Counted from the first letter of the stretch, positions 48,792 to 58,536 are shown. The stretch is 61,034 bases of DNA from an uncultured Oscillospiraceae bacterium (GCA_947626495.1 CANQSJ010000012.1:1-61034); one strand, 5' to 3'. The notes: generated by a model not told the origin, from the sequence alone. Program-made: numbers and translations.

Positions 48792-51251
48792 ATGGAGCCC
48801 CACGCCGCTGAGCTGACGGCCCGGGTGGCCGTGGCCGACGTCACCTACTGGGTGGACCGGCCCTATACCTATGCCGTGCCCGAACGCCTGGCAGATCGGG
48901 TGCGGCCCGGCGTGCGCGTGGCCGTTCCCTTTGGGGGCAGCCGCCCCCGGGAGGGCGTGGTGCTGGCCATGGGCGGGGACACCGACCGGCGGTTGAAGTC
49001 CGTGCTGGATGTGCTGGACGAGGAGCCGCTGCTCACGGACACCCAGCTCAAATTGGCCATGTGGATGCATGAGCGCTTTTTCTGCACGGTGATGGACGCC
49101 GTGCGGGCCATGCTTCCCGCGGGCCTCTGGTACCGGGTCTGGCCCGTCTACCGGCTGGCGGACGGGATGGATGCCGACGAAGCCGTTGCCGCCTGCTCTG
49201 GCCGGAGCGAGAGGCTGGTGCTGGAAGCGGTGACCGGCCACGGCGGCCGGTGTGAGCTGGCGGATATCGAGGCGGTGTTTTCCGAGAAAAATCCCGGCCC
49301 CGCTCTGGCGAGCTTGGTCAAAAAGGGCGTCCTCGTCGCCGATGCGGGCTCCGCCCGGCGGACGGGGGACAAGACCATCCTCCAGGCGGCCCTGGCCGTA
49401 TCCCCGGAGGAGGCCCGGGCGAGGGCGGAGAAAAACAGCCGTGCCGTGCGCCAGGCGGCGGTGCTGCGGGTCCTGGCGGATCTGGGCAGCGCCAGCGTGG
49501 CGGATCTTTGCTATTTTACCGGCGCCGGCCGCGAGACGGTCAAGCGTCTGGAGCAGATGGGACTTCTCACGCTGTCCCGCCGGGAGATCTACCGCCGGCC
49601 GGAGTTCGACCCGGGGCGGAAAAAGCCGCTGCCGGAATTGAACGCGGAGCAGCGCGCCGCCTTTGAGGGGCTGCTGGCCCTGGCGGACGGAAAGAGCGCC
49701 CAGGCGTCGCTGCTGTTCGGCGTCACCGGCTCCGGCAAGACCACCATCTATATCCACCTGATCGCGGAGATGCTCCGCCGGGGCAAGGGCGCCGTCTTCC
49801 TGGTGCCGGAGATCGCCCTGACGCCCCAGATGCTCCGGACCTTTTCCTCCCACTTTGGCGACAGCATCGCGGTGCTGCACTCGTCCCTCTCCATGGGAGA
49901 GCGGTACGACGAGTGGAAGCGCATCCGCGCCGGAGACGCCCGGGTGGTCATCGGCACCCGCAGCGCCGTGTTTGCGCCGGTGTCCGATCTGGGCATTATT
50001 ATCATGGACGAGGAGCAGGAGGACACCTATAAGTCCGAGACCAGCCCCCGGTACCATGCCCGGGACGTGGCGAAGTTCCTCTGCGCCCGCGCCAACGCGG
50101 CGCTGGTGCTGGGCAGCGCCACCCCCGACGTGTGCTCCCGGTATTATGCCGAGACCGGCCGCTACCACTTTTTCTCCCTGCCGCACCGCTACAACGCCAT
50201 GCATCTGCCCCAGGTGCAGGTGGTGGATATGAAGCGGGAGCTGAAGCAAGGCAACGGCGGCACCATATCCTCCGTGCTGCGCCGGGAGCTGGAGGAGAAC
50301 ATGTCCCGGGGCGAGCAGTCCATCCTGTTCATCAACCGCCGCGGCGCCAACAAGCTGGTGACCTGCGGGGTCTGCGGGTACACGTATAAGTGCCCCAACT
50401 GCACCGCCGCGCTGACCTATCACAGCGTGGGCAACCGGCTGATGTGCCATTACTGCGGCCATACGCGACGGCTGGACCCGGTGTGTCCCAACTGCGGCGG
50501 AAAGCTGACCTTCATCGGCGCGGGGACCCAGAAGGTGGTCCAGGAGCTGGAGGAACTGTTTCCCGGCACGCCGGTGCTGCGGATGGATACGGACGCGGTG
50601 GCGCCGGTGGGGAGCCATCGGGCGCTGTTCGAGCAGTTTCGCGTGCAGCGCATACCCGTCCTGGTGGGCACCCAGATGGTCACCAAGGGTCTGAATTTTG
50701 AGAACGTCACCCTGGTGGGTGTGCTCAGCGCGGACCAGAGCCTGTATGCCAGCGATTTCCGGGCGGGGGAGCGGACGTTCTCCCTCATCACCCAGGTCAT
50801 CGGCCGCAGCGGCCGGTTCGAAAAGCCGGGGCGGGCCGTCATCCAGACCTTTACCCCGGAAAATCAGATTATCCTTCAGGCCGCCCGGCAGGATTACGAC
50901 AGCTTTTATGACGGAGAGATCGGCCTGCGGAAAGTGGCCGGATCGCCGCCTTTCGCGGAGCTGTTCGTGCTCACCGCCTCCGGGGCGGATGAGGACGGCG
51001 TCCTCCGGTGCTGTGACTTCATCCGGCGGCAGCTTCTCGCCCTCACGGCGGACATGCCCCAGGCCCGGGTACTGGGCCCGGCGCCGCTGCCGGTGGCGAA
51101 GGTCAACAATTCCTGGCGCTACCGGGTGACGGTGAGTTGTCCGGAGTCAAAGGCCGTCCGGACCGCCATCGCCCAGACCCTTCTTATGGCCAACGACGGG
51201 AAACGATTCAAAGGCGTGAGCGTGTACGCGGACTTCGCGCCTTCCGACTAA
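48792..51251 (+). CDS. priA: primosomal protein N' (replication restart helicase PriA)
   Basis: An 819-residue replication-restart helicase. The N-terminal DNA-binding region (VAVADVTYWVDRPYTYAVPE) precedes Walker A FGVTGSGKTTIY (about residue 311), motif II IIMDEEQEDTYKSE, the zinc-binding cysteines (CGVCGYTYKCPNC, CHYCGH, CPNCGG) and GTQMVTKGLNFENV. Motif II reads DEEQ where Escherichia coli has DEEH. There is no strong Shine-Dalgarno before the ATG at 48792. Confidence 0.96.
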   Translation: MEPHAAELTARVAVADVTYWVDRPYTYAVPERLADRVRPGVRVAVPFGGSRPREGVVLAMGGDTDRRLKSVLDVLDEEPLLTDTQLKLAMWMHERFFCTVMDAVRAMLPAGLWYRVWPVYRLADGMDADEAVAACSGRSERLVLEAVTGHGGRCELADIEAVFSEKNPGPALASLVKKGVLVADAGSARRTGDKTILQAALAVSPEEARARAEKNSRAVRQAAVLRVLADLGSASVADLCYFTGAGRETVKRLEQMGLLTLSRREIYRRPEFDPGRKKPLPELNAEQRAAFEGLLALADGKSAQASLLFGVTGSGKTTIYIHLIAEMLRRGKGAVFLVPEIALTPQMLRTFSSHFGDSIAVLHSSLSMGERYDEWKRIRAGDARVVIGTRSAVFAPVSDLGIIIMDEEQEDTYKSETSPRYHARDVAKFLCARANAALVLGSATPDVCSRYYAETGRYHFFSLPHRYNAMHLPQVQVVDMKRELKQGNGGTISSVLRRELEENMSRGEQSILFINRRGANKLVTCGVCGYTYKCPNCTAALTYHSVGNRLMCHYCGHTRRLDPVCPNCGGKLTFIGAGTQKVVQELEELFPGTPVLRMDTDAVAPVGSHRALFEQFRVQRIPVLVGTQMVTKGLNFENVTLVGVLSADQSLYASDFRAGERTFSLITQVIGRSGRFEKPGRAVIQTFTPENQIILQAARQDYDSFYDGEIGLRKVAGSPPFAELFVLTASGADEDGVLRCCDFIRRQLLALTADMPQARVLGPAPLPVAKVNNSWRYRVTVSCPESKAVRTAIAQTLLMANDGKRFKGVSVYADFAPSD

Positions 51252-51273
51252 TCAATCAGGAGATTTGTCAACT

Positions 51274-51786
51274 ATGGCTCTGCGCAACATCCTCAAAGCA
51301 GGAGACGAGACGCTCGCGAAACACTGCCGCCCCGTGACCGACTTCAACCATCGGCTCCACGAACTGCTGGACGACATGGCCGAGACCATGCTCTCCGCCA
51401 ACGGCGTGGGTCTGGCGGCGCCCCAGGTGGGCGTGCTCCGCCGGGCGGTGGTGGTGCTGGAGACCGCGCCCGGCGAGGGGAAGGAATATGTGATCGAGCT
51501 GGTCAACCCGGAGATCATCGAGCAGGACGGGGAGCAAGAGGACCCGGAGGGGTGTCTGTCCGTGCCCGGCTCCTTCGGATTGGTCAAGCGGCCCTACCAC
51601 GTGAAGGTGCGGGCCCAGGACAGAAACGGCGACACCTTCGAGGTGGAGGGCGAGGGGCTGACGGCCCGTGCCTTCTGCCATGAGATCGACCACCTGGAGG
51701 GACATCTGTTCACAGAGCTGTGCGATCACATCCTCTCCGATGAGGAGCTGGAGGCGTATTACGCCCAAAAAGAGGATAAATCATGA
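51274..51786 (+). CDS. def: peptide deformylase
   Basis: A 170-residue metalloenzyme removing the formyl group from nascent proteins. All three motifs are present: GVGLAAPQVG, EGCLSVPG (metal-binding Cys) and HEIDHLEGHLF (His136, Glu137, His140). The ATG at 51274 has AGGAG 11 bases upstream; an in-frame TTG at 51265 is too close to it. The next gene, fmt, is its functional partner and overlaps by 4 bases. Confidence 0.96.
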   Translation: MALRNILKAGDETLAKHCRPVTDFNHRLHELLDDMAETMLSANGVGLAAPQVGVLRRAVVVLETAPGEGKEYVIELVNPEIIEQDGEQEDPEGCLSVPGSFGLVKRPYHVKVRAQDRNGDTFEVEGEGLTARAFCHEIDHLEGHLFTELCDHILSDEELEAYYAQKEDKS

Positions 51787-52700
51787 GGATCGTATTCATG
51801 GGCACGCCGGATTTCGCGGCATGCTCCCTGCGGGCTCTGCTGGACGCGGGGGCCGATGTGGCGGGCGTGTTCTGCCAGCCGGACAGGCCCCAGGGCCGGG
51901 GGCATAAGCTGCTCCCCTGCGCCGTGAAGCAGACGGCCCTGGAGGCGGGATTGCCCGTGTATCAGCCGGAAAAGCTCCGGGACGGCACGGTGCTGGAGAT
52001 CCTCCGCTCCCTGGCGCCGGAGCTCATCGCCGTGGTGGCCTACGGACGGATCCTGCCGGACGACATTCTGGCGCTGCCAAAGTACGGCTGCGTCAACGTC
52101 CACGGCTCGCTGCTGCCCAAATACCGGGGCAGCGCCCCCATCCAGCGGTCGGTGCTGGCCGGCGACGTCATCACCGGCGTGACCACCATGTACCTCAGCA
52201 GCGGCATGGACGAGGGGGATATGATCTTCTCGGAGCAGACGGCCATCGGGGAGACGGAGACCAGCGGCGAGCTCTTCGACCGGCTGGCCCCCATGGGCGC
52301 GGAGCTGCTGGTGCGCACGGTCCGGGCCATCCAGGCGGGCACGGCGCCCCGTATGCCCCAGGACCACAGCCAAGCCACTTATGCGCCGCCGCTGTCCAAG
52401 GAGGAGTCGCCCATCGACTGGTCCCGCCCGGCCCGGATGGTGCTCAAGCATATTTACGGCATGCAGCCCTGGCCCTGCGCCACGGCGAACCTGGGCGGCA
52501 CGGACTTCAAGATCTTCGCGGCCGCCTATACCTACCGGCCCACGTCCAAGGCCCCCGGCACGGTGCTCGCCGCCGGAAAGGCCGGCATCGAGGTGGCCTG
52601 CGGGGGCGGGGAGAGTCTGCTCATCACCGAGTTGCAGGCGGCCGGCGGCAAGCGCATGGACGCGGGGGCTTATCTTTTGGGCCACCCTATGGAGGTCTGA
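51783..52700 (+). CDS. fmt: methionyl-tRNA formyltransferase
   Basis: A 305-residue enzyme that formylates initiator Met-tRNA. It starts MRIVFMGTPDFAA and contains the catalytic-loop motif NVHGSLLPKYRGSAPIQ and a DEGDMI turn. A C-terminal OB-like domain for tRNA binding follows residue 205. It acts in the same formylation-deformylation cycle as def upstream. Confidence 0.96.
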   Translation: MRIVFMGTPDFAACSLRALLDAGADVAGVFCQPDRPQGRGHKLLPCAVKQTALEAGLPVYQPEKLRDGTVLEILRSLAPELIAVVAYGRILPDDILALPKYGCVNVHGSLLPKYRGSAPIQRSVLAGDVITGVTTMYLSSGMDEGDMIFSEQTAIGETETSGELFDRLAPMGAELLVRTVRAIQAGTAPRMPQDHSQATYAPPLSKEESPIDWSRPARMVLKHIYGMQPWPCATANLGGTDFKIFAAAYTYRPTSKAPGTVLAAGKAGIEVACGGGESLLITELQAAGGKRMDAGAYLLGHPMEV

Positions 52701-52701
52701 T

Positions 52702-53949
52702 ATGCCCAGACGCACGGCTCTGGAGGCCCTGGAACGGTTCCGGCGGGATTCCGCCTGGAGCCGGCAGGTCATGGAGGCGCTGGCGGAGAAGAACCGCCTC
52801 ACGCGGCGGGATGCGGCCCTGGCGTCCCGGATGTTTTACGGCGTGCTGCAGAACATGGTGCTGTGCGACTTTTATATCGCCGGCTTCGCCAGGGGAAAGC
52901 TGGAGCCCAAGGTCCAGGACATCCTGCGCCTGGGGGTTTATCAGCTGCTTTGGATGGACAGGATCCCGCCCCGGGCGGCGGTGAGCGAGGCGGTGGACCA
53001 GTGCCGGGCCCTGGGCTATGCCCGGGCGGCGGGACTGGTGAACGCGGTGCTCCGGAGGATCGGGGAGCGAAAGGACGATCTGCCCCCGGTGCCGGGAGAG
53101 GGCACGCCGTCCTATCTCTCGGTGCGCTACAGCCACCCTCAGTGGATGGTGGAGGCGCTCATCGCCCTGCGGGGCTACGAGGGGGCGGAGGCGGTGCTCC
53201 GGGCCGACAACGAGGAGCCGCCGGTCTATATCCAGCCCAACACCTGCCGCGTCACGGCGGATGCCCTGGCGGATATGCTGCAGGCGGAGAGGACCGCCAC
53301 TGGTCTCATCCTGCCGCGCGGCGCGGATATAGCCGGGCTGGACGCCTTTCGGGAGGGCCTTTTTTACGTACAGGACCCGGCGGCCCATGAGGCCGTTCTG
53401 GCCGCGGAACTGGCTCCTGGCATGCGGGTGCTGGACGCCTGCGCCGCGCCGGGCGGCAAGAGCTTTGCCGCCGCCATCGCCATGGGGAACGTGGGCTCCG
53501 TGACGGCGCGGGATATCCTGGCAAAAAAGCTGGCGCTGGTGGCCCGCGGCGCGGAGCGGATGGGCCTTGACTGCATCCGCTGTGAGCCGGGCGACGCCAG
53601 GGACATCGCCGGCGGAGACTACGACGCCGTCTTCGCGGACGTACCCTGCAGCGGTCTGGGCGTCATCCGCAAGAAGCCGGATATCCGCTACCGGCCCCGG
53701 ACGGATCTGGAGGGCCTGCCGGAGCTTCAGAGCGAGCTGCTGGAGGCCGCCGCCACGGCGGTGCGGCCCGGCGGACGGCTGGTCTATTCCACCTGCACCT
53801 GGCGGCGGTCGGAGAACGAGGCGGTGACGGAGCGGTTTTTGGCTGCCCACCCAGAATTTACCAAGACCCGGGAGCGGACCTTCTGGCCCGACCGGGATGG
53901 AACGGACGGTTTTTATCTATGCCGGATGGATCGGGCAAACCGGATATAA
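52702..53949 (+). CDS. rsmB: 16S rRNA (cytosine-5) methyltransferase RsmB
   Basis: A 415-residue enzyme with an N-terminal NusB-like RNA-binding domain (TALEALERFRRDSAWSRQVM to about residue 130) and a Rossmann methyltransferase domain. SAM-binding LDACAAPGGKSFA, catalytic DVPCSGLGVIRKKPDI and YSTCTW are visible, giving the two cysteines of m5C methyltransferases. It targets C967 of 16S rRNA. GGAGGT lies 5 bases before the ATG. It overlaps rlmN by 31 bases. Confidence 0.95.
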   Translation: MPRRTALEALERFRRDSAWSRQVMEALAEKNRLTRRDAALASRMFYGVLQNMVLCDFYIAGFARGKLEPKVQDILRLGVYQLLWMDRIPPRAAVSEAVDQCRALGYARAAGLVNAVLRRIGERKDDLPPVPGEGTPSYLSVRYSHPQWMVEALIALRGYEGAEAVLRADNEEPPVYIQPNTCRVTADALADMLQAERTATGLILPRGADIAGLDAFREGLFYVQDPAAHEAVLAAELAPGMRVLDACAAPGGKSFAAAIAMGNVGSVTARDILAKKLALVARGAERMGLDCIRCEPGDARDIAGGDYDAVFADVPCSGLGVIRKKPDIRYRPRTDLEGLPELQSELLEAAATAVRPGGRLVYSTCTWRRSENEAVTERFLAAHPEFTKTRERTFWPDRDGTDGFYLCRMDRANRI

Positions 53950-54965
53950 AGGCCATGACCCGCCCGGAGCTGGCCGCCGCCTTCCAGGCGATGGATCTGC
54001 CCGGGTACAGGGCGGAGCAGGTCTTCCGCTGGCTGGGCCGGGGCGTCGGCTCCTTTGAGGAGATGACGGATCTCCCCAAGGATCTGCGGGCCCGCCTGGC
54101 GGAGCGCTTCGGCCTGACGGCGCTTGTCCCGCTCAGACGGCAGGTATCGGCGCTGGACGGCACGGCAAAGACCCTCTGGGCCCTGTCGGACGGGGAGAGC
54201 GTGGAGACGGTGCTGATGCGCTATAAGCACGGCAACACGGTCTGCATCTCCTCCCAGGTGGGCTGCCGGATGGGCTGCGCCTTCTGCGCCAGCACCATCG
54301 GCGGGAAGGTGCGGGATCTGACTGCGGCGGAGATGCTGGACGAGGTGATCCGGACGGGCCTGTCCGCCGATAGCCGGGTGGACGGCATCGTTTTGATGGG
54401 CATCGGCGAGCCGCTGGACAATTTTAATAACGTGATCCGGTTTCTCACGCTGGTGAACGACCCCGCCGGGGCCAACATCGGCATGCGACACATCTCCCTG
54501 TCCACCTGCGGTCTGGTGGACGAGATTGACAAACTGGCCGCACTTCATTTACAATTGACGCTGTCCGTCTCTCTTCACGCGCCGGACGACGGGACGCGCG
54601 CCAAACTCATGCCGGTGAACGCCCGGTACGGGGTGGACGAGCTCTATGCCGCCTGCCAGCGGTATTTCAAAACGACCGGCCGGCGCGTCTCCTTCGAGTA
54701 CGCCCTGGTGCGGGACGTGAACGACACCCCCTGGCACGCCAGGGAGCTGGTGCGCCGGCTCCGGGGGACGGGCTCCCACGTGAATCTGATCCGGCTCAAC
54801 TATGTATCCGAGCGCGGCCTGATGCCCTCCAGAGAGGACACGGTCCGTGCCTTCACCAAGATCCTGACGGACGGCGGCGTTACCGCCACGGTCCGCCGTA
54901 GGCTGGGCAGCGACATCGACGCTGCCTGCGGCCAGCTGCGCCGGGGCGAGATGAGGAAGCTATGA
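53919..54965 (+). CDS. rlmN: 23S rRNA (adenine-2503-C2)-methyltransferase RlmN
   Basis: A 348-residue radical SAM enzyme that methylates C2 of A2503 in 23S rRNA (and some tRNAs). The iron-sulfur motif is GCRMGCAFCAS (CxxxCxxC). The second-site cysteine is in GSDIDAACGQLR near the C-terminus. The N-terminal PGYRAEQVFRWL helix is typical. The ATG at 53919 overlaps rsmB; an ATG at 53955 (MTRPELAA) is a possible alternative. It overlaps the phosphatase gene by 4 bases. Confidence 0.95.
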   Translation: MPDGSGKPDIKAMTRPELAAAFQAMDLPGYRAEQVFRWLGRGVGSFEEMTDLPKDLRARLAERFGLTALVPLRRQVSALDGTAKTLWALSDGESVETVLMRYKHGNTVCISSQVGCRMGCAFCASTIGGKVRDLTAAEMLDEVIRTGLSADSRVDGIVLMGIGEPLDNFNNVIRFLTLVNDPAGANIGMRHISLSTCGLVDEIDKLAALHLQLTLSVSLHAPDDGTRAKLMPVNARYGVDELYAACQRYFKTTGRRVSFEYALVRDVNDTPWHARELVRRLRGTGSHVNLIRLNYVSERGLMPSREDTVRAFTKILTDGGVTATVRRRLGSDIDAACGQLRRGEMRKL

Positions 54966-55702
54966 TCTACTTCGGACTGAGCGACAAAGGGAAATACCGG
55001 GCGGAGAACCAGGACTGCTTCGATATGTGCTCCGCCGGAGGCGGCCTGCTGGCGGTGGTATGCGACGGCATGGGCGGCGTGGCCGGCGGTACCATGGCGA
55101 GCGAGCTGGCGGCGGCCCGTTTTATCGCCTTTGCCCGGGCGGCCCTGGAGGCGTCGGACGGGGACGATCCGGCGGACGCCCTTCGCCAGGCCACCGACGC
55201 GGCCAACCGGAAGGTGTACCGGTTCGCCGGGGAGTCGGAGGAATATGCCGGCATGGGGACCACCCTGGTGGCCGGATACTGGCAGGGGGACACGGCCTTT
55301 TTCGTCAACGTTGGCGACAGCCGCGCCTACCGCATTGCCAAGGACGGCATCGTTCAGATCAGCCACGACCACTCTCTGGTCCAGCAGATGATCGACCGGG
55401 GGGAGATCACCCCGGCCCAGGGCCGGCACCATCCCCGCCGGAACATCATCACCCGGGCGGTGGGGAGTGAGCGGTTCGTCACCTGCGACGAGACATCCGT
55501 GCCCATCCGGCCGGGAGACCGGTTCCTGCTTTGCTCCGACGGACTGACGAACACCGTGGAGGACGCGGAGCTGCACCGCGTGCTGCTGGCGGAGGAGGAC
55601 CCGGAGCAGGCCTGCCGGAAGCTGGTGGAGGAAGCCCTGGAGGGCGGCGCCAGGGACAATGTGACAGCCGTCGTGATCTATGCTGAGAAAGGAGGCGCCT
55701 GA
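54962..55702 (+). CDS. prpC: PP2C-family serine/threonine phosphatase (Stp/PrpC)
   Basis: A 246-residue PPM phosphatase that dephosphorylates targets of the kinase encoded next. Motifs are SDKGKYRAENQDCF, VCDGMGGVAGG, VNVGDSRAYRI, LLCSDGLTN and GARDNVTAVVI, giving the metal-coordinating aspartates. It is cytoplasmic. Two bases separate it from the kinase gene. Confidence 0.95.
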   Translation: MIYFGLSDKGKYRAENQDCFDMCSAGGGLLAVVCDGMGGVAGGTMASELAAARFIAFARAALEASDGDDPADALRQATDAANRKVYRFAGESEEYAGMGTTLVAGYWQGDTAFFVNVGDSRAYRIAKDGIVQISHDHSLVQQMIDRGEITPAQGRHHPRRNIITRAVGSERFVTCDETSVPIRPGDRFLLCSDGLTNTVEDAELHRVLLAEEDPEQACRKLVEEALEGGARDNVTAVVIYAEKGGA

Positions 55703-55704
55703 CA

Positions 55705-57453
55705 ATGGAAAACAAGGTGAATTGGCGTCTCGGAAAGATATTGGACGGCCGCTATGAGATCCTGTCCGTGGTGGGCATGGGCGGCATGGCGGTGGTGTAT
55801 CAGGCATACGACCTGGAGCTGAAGCGGGACGTGGCCGTGAAGGTGCTGCGGGACGACGTGTCCATGGACGCGGAGAGCCGCAAGCAGTTCCGCACGGAGT
55901 ATCAGGCCGTGGAGAAGCTGAGCCACCCCAACATCCGCGCGGTGTATGACGTGGTGGTCTCCGGCGACACGGAGTATATCGTGATGGAGTATGTGGACGG
56001 GATCAACCTGAAGCAATATATGAAAAAGCAGGGCGCCCTCTCTTGGCAGGAGGTGCTGCATTTCTCCACCCAGATCGCCCGGGCCCTGAGCCACGCCCAT
56101 CACCGGGGCATCATCCACATGGACATCAAGCCCCAGAACATCATGCTCCCCAAGGACGGCACGGTGAAAATCGCCGACTTCGGCATCGCCCAGATGGACG
56201 AGTCCGATGCCGGCAGTTCGGACGAGGCGGTGGGCAGCATCCACTATATCTCGCCGGAGCAGGCAAGGGGCGAGGCGGTGGACGCCCGCTCGGACATCTA
56301 TTCCCTGGGCGTGGTGATGTATGAGATGCTCACCGGCTCGCTGCCCTTCAAGGGCAAGACCGTGGAGGAGGTGGCCATGCAGCACTTCTCCGTGGTCCCC
56401 GAGGCGCCCAGCGCCCTGAACAGCGCGGTGCCACCGGAGCTGGAGGAGATCACCCTGCAGGCCATGCAGCCCAATCCCGACGACCGGTACCCCTCCGCGG
56501 ATGAAATGCTGGCCGACCTGGAGGATTTCCGCCGCCAGCAGAACGGCTCCGCCCAGGCCCAGGCAAGGCAGGTCGTGCGGGACGAGGTTCACGTCATCAC
56601 GAAAAACGTCCCCCGCATCAGCAAGACGGGGGAGCTCTCCCGGGAGGGATATGTGCGCCGGCGCTCCCGCGCCGCCAGCATCAGCATGCTGCTGGGCTTT
56701 GCGCTGGTGGTGGCGTTCGCGCTGGGACTGTTCGTATTCGTGTGGGACTACTGGCTCAAGGACATCTTCCAGGACGCGGAGCGGATCGACGTGGCCTCCT
56801 TCGTGGGCATGACGGAGGCGGATGTGATCGGCAACGAGGCTTTCAACGAGCTGTACGCCTTCGACGTGACGTATGTGCCCAACGCGAACTATGAAAAGGG
56901 CATGATCGTGGAGCAGGATCCGGAGGCCGGCGCCAGCCGGATGATCTCCGCCGAGGGCATCCAGGTGAAGCTCACCGTCAGCTCCGGCGTCGAGATGGAG
57001 ACAATCCCGGATACCGTTATCAACGCGTCCTATTCCGACGCCCAGATGCGGCTGAAGGGGATGGGACTGAACGTGATCCTCACATGGGAGGAGTCCTCCT
57101 CCGTGACCAAGGATTACGTGATCGGCTCCGATCCCGCGCCGGGCACCTCCATTCCCAGCGGGAGCACCGTGACGCTGTCCGTCAGCGCCGGCCCCGCGGC
57201 CACCTATACGGATGTGCCGGATCTGATCGGACTGACCAAGCAGGACGCCCTGCTGGCGCTGCAGCACAAGGGTCTGGTCTGCGGCGAGACGGAGATCTAT
57301 TACACCAGCTCCACCACGGAGGAGTCCGGGAAGGTCATGTGGCAGAACTACGAACCCGGCACCCAGATCGTCATGGGCACGCCGGTGTATCTGCAGATCG
57401 GAACAGGCCCCTCCATGGGCCAGGACACGTCCGGCGCGGAAGGGCAGGGCTGA
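55705..57453 (+). CDS. prkC: PASTA-domain serine/threonine kinase (PrkC/PknB type)
   Basis: A 582-residue membrane kinase. The cytoplasmic kinase domain (about 17-275) has a Gly loop VVGMGGMAVVY, AVKVL lysine, catalytic loop HMDIKPQN (His138, Met139, Asp140) and DFG (ADFGIAQM). A single TM segment lies at about 325-347, followed by three extracellular PASTA repeats (about 360-570) that sense peptidoglycan fragments. In Bacillus PrkC triggers germination by muropeptides. The HRD arginine is Met here. GAAAGGAGG precedes the start. Confidence 0.95.
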   Translation: MENKVNWRLGKILDGRYEILSVVGMGGMAVVYQAYDLELKRDVAVKVLRDDVSMDAESRKQFRTEYQAVEKLSHPNIRAVYDVVVSGDTEYIVMEYVDGINLKQYMKKQGALSWQEVLHFSTQIARALSHAHHRGIIHMDIKPQNIMLPKDGTVKIADFGIAQMDESDAGSSDEAVGSIHYISPEQARGEAVDARSDIYSLGVVMYEMLTGSLPFKGKTVEEVAMQHFSVVPEAPSALNSAVPPELEEITLQAMQPNPDDRYPSADEMLADLEDFRRQQNGSAQAQARQVVRDEVHVITKNVPRISKTGELSREGYVRRRSRAASISMLLGFALVVAFALGLFVFVWDYWLKDIFQDAERIDVASFVGMTEADVIGNEAFNELYAFDVTYVPNANYEKGMIVEQDPEAGASRMISAEGIQVKLTVSSGVEMETIPDTVINASYSDAQMRLKGMGLNVILTWEESSSVTKDYVIGSDPAPGTSIPSGSTVTLSVSAGPAATYTDVPDLIGLTKQDALLALQHKGLVCGETEIYYTSSTTEESGKVMWQNYEPGTQIVMGTPVYLQIGTGPSMGQDTSGAEGQG

Positions 57454-57456
57454 CGT

Positions 57457-58347
57457 TTGCTGGTGGAGGGGACCATCGTCCGCGCCATGAGCGGCTTTTA
57501 TGACGTGCGGGCGGGGGAGAACCTGATCCGCTGCCGCGCCCGCGGCCGTTTTCGAAAGGAGGGGCTGACGCCCCTGGTGGGCGACCGGGTCCGGGTAGAG
57601 ACGCCCTCCGGGTCCGAGGGCACGGTCACGGAGATCCTGCCCCGAAAAAACGCCTTTGCCCGTCCGGCCATCGCCAATGTGGACTGCCTGGTGATGGTGC
57701 TCAGCGCCGCCCTGCCGGTCACGGACCCCTATCTGGTGGACCGGATCACGGTCCGGTGCGAGAAAAACCGCTGCGGCGCGGTGCTGGTGGTCAACAAATG
57801 CGACCTGGACCCGGCGGAGGAGCTGCGGCGGATCTATGCCGCGACGCCCTATCCGGTCTATCCTGTCAGCGCTGTGACGGGCCAGGGCATCCCGGCACTG
57901 CGGGCGGCGCTGGCGGGAAAGATCTGCTGCTTCACCGGAAACTCCGGCGTGGGCAAGAGCAGCCTTCTCAACGCTCTCAGCCCGGGCCTCTCCATCCCCA
58001 CCGCCCAGGTGAGCGAAAAGCTGGGCCGGGGCCGGCACACCACCCGGCATGTGGAGCTGTTCGATCTGGGCGGGGACACATTCCTCGCCGACACGCCCGG
58101 CTTCGCCTCCTTTGGAGACGAGGGGGAGACGCCCATCCTGCCGGAGGAGCTGGTGGGTCTGTTTCCCGAGTTCGGGCCGTTTTTGGGCGGTTGCCGCTTT
58201 GACGACTGTACCCATCGGTCGGAGCCGGACTGCGCCGTCCGGCGGGCGGTGGAGGACTGGCAGATCCACCCCAGCCGCTACGGTTCCTATCTGCGCCTTT
58301 ATGAGGAGGCCTCCCGGCTGAACCGCTGGGAGATCGAGGACACGTGA
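57457..58347 (+). CDS. rsgA: ribosome small subunit-dependent GTPase RsgA
   Basis: A 296-residue circularly permuted GTPase for 30S maturation. An N-terminal OB domain (GFYDVRAGENLIRCRARG) precedes G4 VVNKCDL, G5 VSAVTGQG, G1 GNSGVGKSSLLN (about 162-172) and G3 DTPGFASF. The C-terminal zinc knuckle is CRFDDCTHRSEPDC. The TTG at 57457 or the GTG at 57463 may be the start; the GTG gives a closer match to the family's usual length. It follows prkC by 3 bases, the usual order. Confidence 0.94.
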   Translation: MLVEGTIVRAMSGFYDVRAGENLIRCRARGRFRKEGLTPLVGDRVRVETPSGSEGTVTEILPRKNAFARPAIANVDCLVMVLSAALPVTDPYLVDRITVRCEKNRCGAVLVVNKCDLDPAEELRRIYAATPYPVYPVSAVTGQGIPALRAALAGKICCFTGNSGVGKSSLLNALSPGLSIPTAQVSEKLGRGRHTTRHVELFDLGGDTFLADTPGFASFGDEGETPILPEELVGLFPEFGPFLGGCRFDDCTHRSEPDCAVRRAVEDWQIHPSRYGSYLRLYEEASRLNRWEIEDT

Positions 58348-58393
58348 ACAGTTTCCGCCTTCCGTCCGTACAATGGACGGGAGGCGGTTTGTT

Positions 58394-58534
58394 ATGGGAG
58401 GAAACAGAAACTGCGGCAAATGGGCCGTGGCGCTGGGATCGGTGATCCTGTTCGCGCTGATCCTGCCTGGATGGTTCTGGTGGCTGGTGTGCGGGGCGCT
58501 GCTGGTATGGGGCGGCGCATGTATGCTGCGCTGA
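58394..58534 (+). CDS. 46-residue hydrophobic membrane protein
   Basis: ATG at 58394 to TGA at 58532-58534, preceded by GGGAGG at 58379-58384 with 9-base spacing. The protein has a short polar start (MGGNRNCGKW) and two adjacent hydrophobic runs broken by Pro-Gly (VILFALILPGWFWWLVCGALLV, shortened here to its parts VILFALILPG and WFWWLVCGALL), ending CMLR. Small proteins of this shape are frequent near sporulation genes in clostridia. Its function is unknown. It is probably transcribed with rsgA or just before the coat gene. Confidence 0.7.
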   Translation: MGGNRNCGKWAVALGSVILFALILPGWFWWLVCGALLVWGGACMLR

Positions 58535-58536
58535 GG

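Noticed and set aside
51265-51273. TTG start three codons upstream for peptide deformylase
   Set aside because: The Shine-Dalgarno AGGAG would be only 2 bases from the TTG; the ATG at 51274 gives the family's usual start.
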